In this document: piece by piece, positions 6,938-10,420 of the stretch
Position numbering within the stretch: position 1 is the stretch's first letter
How the letters are laid out: each line of letters begins with the position of its first letter
Source of the DNA: Silvanigrellales bacterium
GTDB lineage: Bacteria > Bdellovibrionota_B > Oligoflexia > Silvanigrellales > Silvanigrellaceae
DNA: 10,420 nucleotides
Direction: 5' to 3'
Assembly: GCA_028285285.1 (NCBI GenBank)
Contig: JANQPW010000787.1
Coordinates: 1-10,420, forward strand
Position numbers and translations under genes: made by a program
Notes under the pieces: generated by a model
Told to the model about the DNA's origin: nothing
The model's database searches: none
The model's input: the letters and a program-made list of their open reading frames with translations, nothing else

Positions 6938-6967
6938 GCCCTTTGACAACCGGAACCGTCAAAGGGC
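6938..6967. terminator. Perfect 10-bp inverted repeat with flanking T/A runs (terminator or operator)
   Basis: GCCCTTTGAC (6938-6947) and GTCAAAGGGC (6958-6967) are perfect reverse complements around a 10-nt loop. On the plus strand TTTTCTC follows (6968-6974). On the minus strand GTTTT follows (6933-6937). This is the form of a bidirectional intrinsic terminator, yet it lies between two divergent genes, where no annotated transcript needs to end. It may end an unannotated small transcript, insulate the two promoters, or be an operator, since the arm overlaps a possible -35 of the hydrolase gene. Confidence 0.55.
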
Positions 6968-7036
6968 TTTTCTCAATTCGTTCTCATCCGAGACACACGC
7001 TCACTTATCTTTGGGCTGCTCGGGAACGAGTCTCAC

Positions 7037-7060
7037 AAATACTTGAAAATTCAAATATTT
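7037..7060. promoter_or_regulatory. AT-rich 24-bp imperfect palindrome, candidate operator
   Basis: The half-sites AAATACTTGAAA (7037-7048) and ATTCAAATATTT (7049-7060) are inverted repeats matching at 10 of 12 positions; the central TTGAA/TTCAA and outer AAATA/TATTT blocks are exact. It lies 83 bp before the ATG of the GT26-lipoprotein gene. Size and symmetry suit a dimeric transcription factor. The low GC content makes an RNA hairpin role less likely. Confidence 0.35.
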
Positions 7061-7142
7061 TTCAGATTTCTCAATTGTGGAGAGTGTTCTACCGAAACAT
7101 CTCGTGGGGGGAAGTGAGCAAACTTCTAGAAAAGGCACGACT

Positions 7143-8174
7143 ATGAATGTATCCGCTCTCCCCGCTGTCGTTGGTTTTCTCAAAAGATGTTCCGCTCTCA
7201 GCGCCACTCTGTTTCTTGTGCTCTGTGCTTGTCAGCCAAAATCGCAGAGTGAGCAAAAATCAGCCCGCTCCATGCTTGACATGAAGGGTGCTGATGTCGT
7301 TTCCACCAATGAAAAGATCCAGTTTGGCTTTTCCAAAGTTGACGTTCTCACCCTTGATCAGGCAGTTGATCAAATCCTCACGCTGGCGCAAGACAAAAGC
7401 CGAGCTCATGCCGTTTTCACGCCCAATGCAGATCACATCTTTCAGCTGGGAACCAGCCGAAGAATCGACGCACTCAAAAACAGGGGTCAACAGAAAGAGC
7501 TAGAAGAGGTCCGCGTTTTTCGTGAAGCCTACCAAAAAGCATCTTTGCAGCTGGCCGATGGAATACCCCTTGTGCTCGCCTCCCAGCTCTCGGCTGATCC
7601 GGCAAAGCGTTTGCCAGAGCGGGTGGCAGGCTCGGATGTGGTGCCGGCTTTGCTCGAGCGGGCGAACTCCAAAGAGTTTGTTGAGCGATTTGGCCGTAAG
7701 CTCCGCCTGTTCCTTCTCGGAGGAGCCCCTGCTGATCCCACATTGAATGGTGAGGCAGAAGACGCGGTCGACATCGTTGAAAAACGACTCTCACACCTCA
7801 ACGTTGAAGTTGTGGGGAAGCATTGCCCACCTTTTGGATTTGAGAAAGCGCCCCAGGCTTGTGAAGATATCATTTCAAGACTCAACACTGCTGAGGCCGA
7901 CATCATCTTGGTTGGCCTGGGTGCCCCCAAGCAGGAAAAGTTCATTGCGGAGATTCTCGAAGGTGTGAACTTCGGAGTCATGATAGGCGTCGGAGCTACG
8001 CTCGACTTTATGGCAGGGAGACAGAAACGGGCTCCTAGAATTTGGCAACGGCTCGGAGCAGAGTGGCTCTATCGGATCCTTCAGAATCCGGGCCGAATGA
8101 CCATGCGCTATGTGCGCGATTTCAGCGTTCTGCCAACGCTCGTGGGAGACTCCCTCGCCCAAGGGCAGCGCTAA
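7143..8174 (+). CDS. WecG/TagA/CpsF (GT26) glycosyltransferase with lipoprotein signal peptide
   Basis: The 343-aa product has two parts. Residues 1-30 are a lipoprotein signal: K14 and R15, a hydrophobic core at about 17-27, and lipobox LCAC with lipidated C30 and Q at +2. A Ser/Gln/Lys-rich tether follows to about 58. Residues about 60-325 form a full WecG/TagA/CpsF domain with TPNADH (93-98), ADG (138-140), RVAGSD (160-165), LFLLGG (189-194), VGLGAPKQEKFI (257-268), GVGATLDFMAGRQKRAP (282-298) and EWLYRI..P.R...RY (307-323). In TagA the Thr and Asp of the first two motifs are needed for catalysis; both are present (T93, D139). Family members transfer ManNAc-type sugars to lipid-linked carriers in the cytoplasm, so the signal is unexpected. 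The mature domain has only two cysteines (228, 240). I chose the ATG at 7143 (AAAGG 7 bp upstream); a GTG at 7077 would bury the signal behind 22 residues. Confidence 0.88.
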   Translation: MNVSALPAVVGFLKRCSALSATLFLVLCACQPKSQSEQKSARSMLDMKGADVVSTNEKIQFGFSKVDVLTLDQAVDQILTLAQDKSRAHAVFTPNADHIFQLGTSRRIDALKNRGQQKELEEVRVFREAYQKASLQLADGIPLVLASQLSADPAKRLPERVAGSDVVPALLERANSKEFVERFGRKLRLFLLGGAPADPTLNGEAEDAVDIVEKRLSHLNVEVVGKHCPPFGFEKAPQACEDIISRLNTAEADIILVGLGAPKQEKFIAEILEGVNFGVMIGVGATLDFMAGRQKRAPRIWQRLGAEWLYRILQNPGRMTMRYVRDFSVLPTLVGDSLAQGQR

Positions 8175-8193
8175 CATCCCAAGGCTCTGCGCT

Positions 8194-8221
8194 TTGAAAG
8201 AGCTCACAATCCTGATAAAAT
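8194..8221 (+). promoter_or_regulatory. Sigma-70-type promoter for the downstream lipoprotein gene
   Basis: TTGAAA (8194-8199, 5 of 6 to the consensus) is separated by 16 bp from TAAAAT (8216-8221, 5 of 6). The extended -10 dinucleotide TG lies one base before the -10 (8213-8214). It begins 20 bp after the stop of the GT26 gene and would start transcription near 8228, giving a leader of about 59 nt. Confidence 0.5.
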
Positions 8222-8233
8222 GGTGCATCTTGC

Positions 8234-8268
8234 AGAGTGTGCTCTTCTCCAAGAGTCGGACACACTCT
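8234..8268 (+). other. Stem-loop at the predicted 5' end of the lipoprotein mRNA
   Basis: AGAGTGTG (8234-8241) pairs perfectly with CACACTCT (8261-8268). Directly inside it CTCTT (8242-8246) pairs with AAGAG (8251-8255) around a CTCC loop, leaving a 5-nt bulge (8256-8260) on the right side. No T run follows, so it is not a good terminator for the GT26 gene. It begins about 6 nt after the predicted transcription start and ends 6 nt before the AAGGAG ribosome site, suggesting a 5' stabilising or translation-tuning structure. Confidence 0.45.
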
Positions 8269-8286
8269 CCATTTAAGGAGCAAAGT

Positions 8287-9390
8287 TTGCACCCAAAATC
8301 ACATCCCTCTGATTCCAAGGCCATGCAGCTCTCCCCGGGCGCCCGAGCGCTTTTTGCATCAGGCCTTCTGACTCTCTTTTCTTTGACCGCCTGTCAGTCA
8401 CGGAGTGAAGAAGAGCAAGCGGGATCGAAAGTGACACAGATTTCTCCCGGCGCGACAGAAGAGACGACAACACGCTATGAGTCAAGCGCCAGCGCCCCCC
8501 AATGCGGAATCGCCTCCGCCCGCGGTCAAGACTACCTCCGTGTGGGAACAGGAGACTTTCAGATTCTCGACACAGTTGCCGAAGGCGCCCTTTCGGAAGG
8601 CCCCTTTCTTCCCCCTCAGAGCTTCCTCACAGCAGCGGGGGTGTTGCAACCTCCTTGTGAACTCCCAGGAGACGTTTTTTTTGTCAAGCCTGTTAACCTA
8701 GAAGAGGATCGGGTGGCACGACTCGAGGCGCTCCGATCTGTGATGCTCGAGCTCCTCACAGGTGTGCAGTTTGTGAGCTCTTCCAACACTGCACTCTCTG
8801 CGCGCTACCTGTCGCACTATCTCAAAGGGTCGGCAGAAACCATTAGTGTTTCCGATGACCCTGAGGTGATGGAGGACCTCACAAAAGTTTTTAAAAAGAA
8901 GTGGGATTCTCTCTCCTCCGCGCAAGCGGAACTGCGAAGCCAAGACCAAACCATTGAGGGGCGCTTCCTCGTGACCTACGAAGATATGATCGAGACCCTG
9001 GGTGCCACTCGGGAGCGCTCTCTTCAACGCCCAGCCATTTACAATGCCCTCGGCCGATTCTTTGTGTATTTTCATAGCCCCCCGGCAGCAAGCAACCAGC
9101 GAAGCTTTTCGCTCAAAGGGCGTGACCTCTACATTTGGCCACTGCGCAAACTGGCGAACAATGGCCGACCAAGAAGTTTCGATGTGGACCCCTTTCCACC
9201 TCTGTTCACAATGCTGATCGATCGATCAATGGCCGAACACGCAAACGATTATCTCGATGCGGACAACCCAGAACAAGTCAGCCAACGTCTTTGGAACGAC
9301 ATGAAGGGGAACCCGGGAGAAGCCAAAGCACAGGACTTTATGATGGAGTTTGCCACAGAGATCAAAATCCCGAACCCAGGTTCAGGCTAG
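8287..9390 (+). CDS. Lipoprotein of unknown function, TTG start
   Basis: I do not recognise this 367-aa protein. Its signal has R20, a hydrophobic core (about 21-34) and lipobox LTAC with lipidated C36. An acidic/Ser/Thr-rich tether (SRSEEEQAGSK and on to about 70) follows, as in the GT26 lipoprotein. The mature domain has only two cysteines (C73, C124), which may pair. It contains an acidic, helical middle (about 138-245) and a more aromatic end (FFVYFHSPP near 258-266, LYIWPLRKL at 281-289). I chose the TTG at 8287 because a strong AAGGAG lies exactly 6 bp upstream. The ATG at 8323 would still give a valid signal peptide but has only AAGG. The frame is open back to 8110, overlapping the GT26 gene, but that would place the signal about 60 residues inside. 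The end overlaps the converging oxidoreductase gene by 9 bp. Confidence 0.75.
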   Translation: MHPKSHPSDSKAMQLSPGARALFASGLLTLFSLTACQSRSEEEQAGSKVTQISPGATEETTTRYESSASAPQCGIASARGQDYLRVGTGDFQILDTVAEGALSEGPFLPPQSFLTAAGVLQPPCELPGDVFFVKPVNLEEDRVARLEALRSVMLELLTGVQFVSSSNTALSARYLSHYLKGSAETISVSDDPEVMEDLTKVFKKKWDSLSSAQAELRSQDQTIEGRFLVTYEDMIETLGATRERSLQRPAIYNALGRFFVYFHSPPAASNQRSFSLKGRDLYIWPLRKLANNGRPRSFDVDPFPPLFTMLIDRSMAEHANDYLDADNPEQVSQRLWNDMKGNPGEAKAQDFMMEFATEIKIPNPGSG

Positions 9391-10420
9391 GGATTTTGAA
9401 AGGGGCAAGCGACGGATGCGTTTGCCTGTTGCTTTGAAGAGCGCATTACAAACAGCAGCAGCAATGGGAGGGGTTCCGGGTTCACCTACCCCAGTAGGGC
9501 TTTCCTTCGACTCCACGATCTCTACAGTGATTTTCGGGTGTTCATTCATGCGCAACACGGGGTAATCATGAAAGTTACTCTGCACGACCTCTCCGTTGCT
9601 GTGGGTGATCTTCCCAGTGAGAGCGGCGGCGAGACCATACACAATTCCACTCTCCATTTGTGCTTTCACGATGGCCGGGTTAACAACCCGGCCACAGTCA
9701 ACCACACAAAAGACCTCATGCACGCGCACCTGACCCTCTTTCACCGACAGGCGAACGACTTCTGCGACATAACTCTCAAAACTTTTGTGCGACGCAATCC
9801 CTTCAAACTGACCCTCCGGCAGGCTCCCACCCCAACCGGAAAGTGAAGCAACTCTCTCCAACACGGGTTTGAGGCGATTGTCATCGGCTAAATGCTGCTT
9901 GCGAAACTCGAAGGGATCGGCTCCAGCCAAGTGAGCAAGTTCATCAATGAAGCTCTCCACCACAAAGCCATTGATGGAATGCCCCACACTGCGCCAAAAA
10001 CCAATCCGCACAGGAAGCTCCAGTTCACGGTACTCTAAGGAAACGTTTTCGCAGGCATAGGGCATGTCTTTGACCCCTTCCATTGCAAGCAAGCCGCTCG
10101 CAAATGAGCCCATTGTGTTTCCCACGAATCGCTTCAAGCCACTTGGAACCCACTGCGGGAACAAAGTCTTCACGAAACCTGGTGCAAACGAGCGCATAAG
10201 AGACTGAGAAGCATTGCGATAGAAAAAACTGGAAAGCTTCCCCTTGTCGTCGACACTACCCATCATGCGGCAAGCGGCCATGGGGCGAAAATCATCATTT
10301 TTCATGTCGTCTTCTCGAGACCACTGAACCATGACGGGAGAATTGAGGCCCGACAAACGAGCCACCTCGAGAGCTTCCACAATATAGTCGGGCCGAAGCC
10401 TTCGGCCGAAGCCTCCTCCC
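9382..10420 (-). CDS. IorB-type molybdopterin-binding subunit, xanthine dehydrogenase family (C-terminal part)
   Basis: The visible 345 residues are the C-terminal part of a large molybdenum hydroxylase subunit (xanthine dehydrogenase/CoxL superfamily, closest in motifs to isoquinoline 1-oxidoreductase beta, IorB). The gene enters from the right edge in the middle of the protein. The first residues are GGGFGRRL (10396-10419), a cofactor-binding signature. Then come VQWSREDD, GFWRSVGHSINGFVVESFIDELA (split over about 140-162 of the visible part), CVVDCGRVVNP and VGEPGTPP. In the last motif the Glu encoded at 9481-9483 matches the catalytic base of the family. The end NALFKATGKRIRRLPL is the normal C-terminus, so the gene is cut only by the window. 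The substrate is unknown. An IorA-type iron-sulfur subunit gene would be expected beyond the right edge. Confidence 0.88.
   Translation of the reverse strand, partial: GGGFGRRLRPDYIVEALEVARLSGLNSPVMVQWSREDDMKNDDFRPMAACRMMGSVDDKGKLSSFFYRNASQSLMRSFAPGFVKTLFPQWVPSGLKRFVGNTMGSFASGLLAMEGVKDMPYACENVSLEYRELELPVRIGFWRSVGHSINGFVVESFIDELAHLAGADPFEFRKQHLADDNRLKPVLERVASLSGWGGSLPEGQFEGIASHKSFESYVAEVVRLSVKEGQVRVHEVFCVVDCGRVVNPAIVKAQMESGIVYGLAAALTGKITHSNGEVVQSNFHDYPVLRMNEHPKITVEIVESKESPTGVGEPGTPPIAAAVCNALFKATGKRIRRLPLSKSLA

Larger units (their letters stand above)
6873..7142. promoter_or_regulatory. Divergent regulatory region between the hydrolase and GT26-lipoprotein genes
   Basis: This 270-bp gap holds no convincing gene. 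It carries two palindromes, listed separately (6938-6967 and 7037-7060). For the minus-strand hydrolase a possible promoter is TTGTCA (6944-6949) with a 17-bp spacer and TATTTC (6921-6926). The -10 is poor, and the -35 lies inside the first palindrome. For the plus-strand gene I find no convincing -35/-10 pair, although 7037-7070 is notably AT-rich. A ribosome site GAAAAGG (7129-7135) precedes the ATG at 7143 by 7 bp. Confidence 0.45.

Noticed and set aside
7019..7030. Small hairpin CTCG-GGAA-CGAG
   Set aside because: Only four base pairs with a GNRA-like loop; expected by chance at this length.
6928..7146. 72-codon plus-strand frame in the divergent region
   Set aside because: It spans both palindromes, has no ribosome site or family-like features, and overlaps the start of the GT26 gene.
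7875..8324. 149-codon and similar minus-strand frames across the GT26 gene
   Set aside because: Antisense shadows; the plus strand has a full set of GT26 motifs.
1..10420. tRNA, rRNA, CRISPR arrays, insertion sequences, attachment sites
   Set aside because: Reading both strands I found no regularly spaced repeats, no transposase or integrase motifs, and no tRNA-like cloverleaf segments.

Overview
The window looks like part of a chromosome from a Gram-negative bacterium with an outer membrane. It holds three predicted lipoproteins, a probable outer-membrane-type exported protein and a Tad (type IVb pilus) assembly locus. The mix of Tad genes, many unassignable lipoproteins and an IorB-type oxidoreductase would fit Bdellovibrionota or other former Deltaproteobacteria, but no marker gene settles this. 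I see no tRNA, rRNA, CRISPR array, transposase or phage gene.

Left part (1-3693, + strand): a compact Tad operon. The last 31 codons of an upstream gene (position suggests the ATPase tadA/cpaF) are followed by tadB, tadC, an unrecognised exported protein whose start codon overlaps the tadC stop (TAATG), and an A24 prepilin peptidase with both catalytic aspartates. TadB and TadC would form the inner-membrane platform, and the peptidase would mature the pilins. No pilin gene lies in the window. The protein between tadC and the peptidase has a signal peptide and a beta-rich C-terminal half, so it may be an unrecognised outer-membrane part of this apparatus. A small cysteine-rich lipoprotein follows 117 bp later.

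Middle (4417-6872, - strand): three genes, read right to left. They encode an exported serine beta-lactamase-fold hydrolase with a C-terminal membrane bundle, a VOC (glyoxalase-fold) protein, and a DUF1428 protein. The last two have structured upstream leaders.

Right part (6873-9390, + strand): a 270-bp divergent regulatory region carries two palindromes. Next comes the most striking gene of the window: a complete WecG/TagA/CpsF (GT26) glycosyltransferase domain fused behind a clear lipoprotein signal peptide. Known members of this family work in the cytoplasm on nucleotide sugars, so an exported, lipid-anchored member is unexpected. After it comes a third lipoprotein of unknown function, which appears to have its own promoter, a 5' stem-loop and a TTG start.

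Right edge (9382-10420, - strand): the C-terminal part of an IorB/xanthine-dehydrogenase-family molybdopterin subunit, cut by the window end and overlapping the third lipoprotein gene tail to tail by 9 bp.
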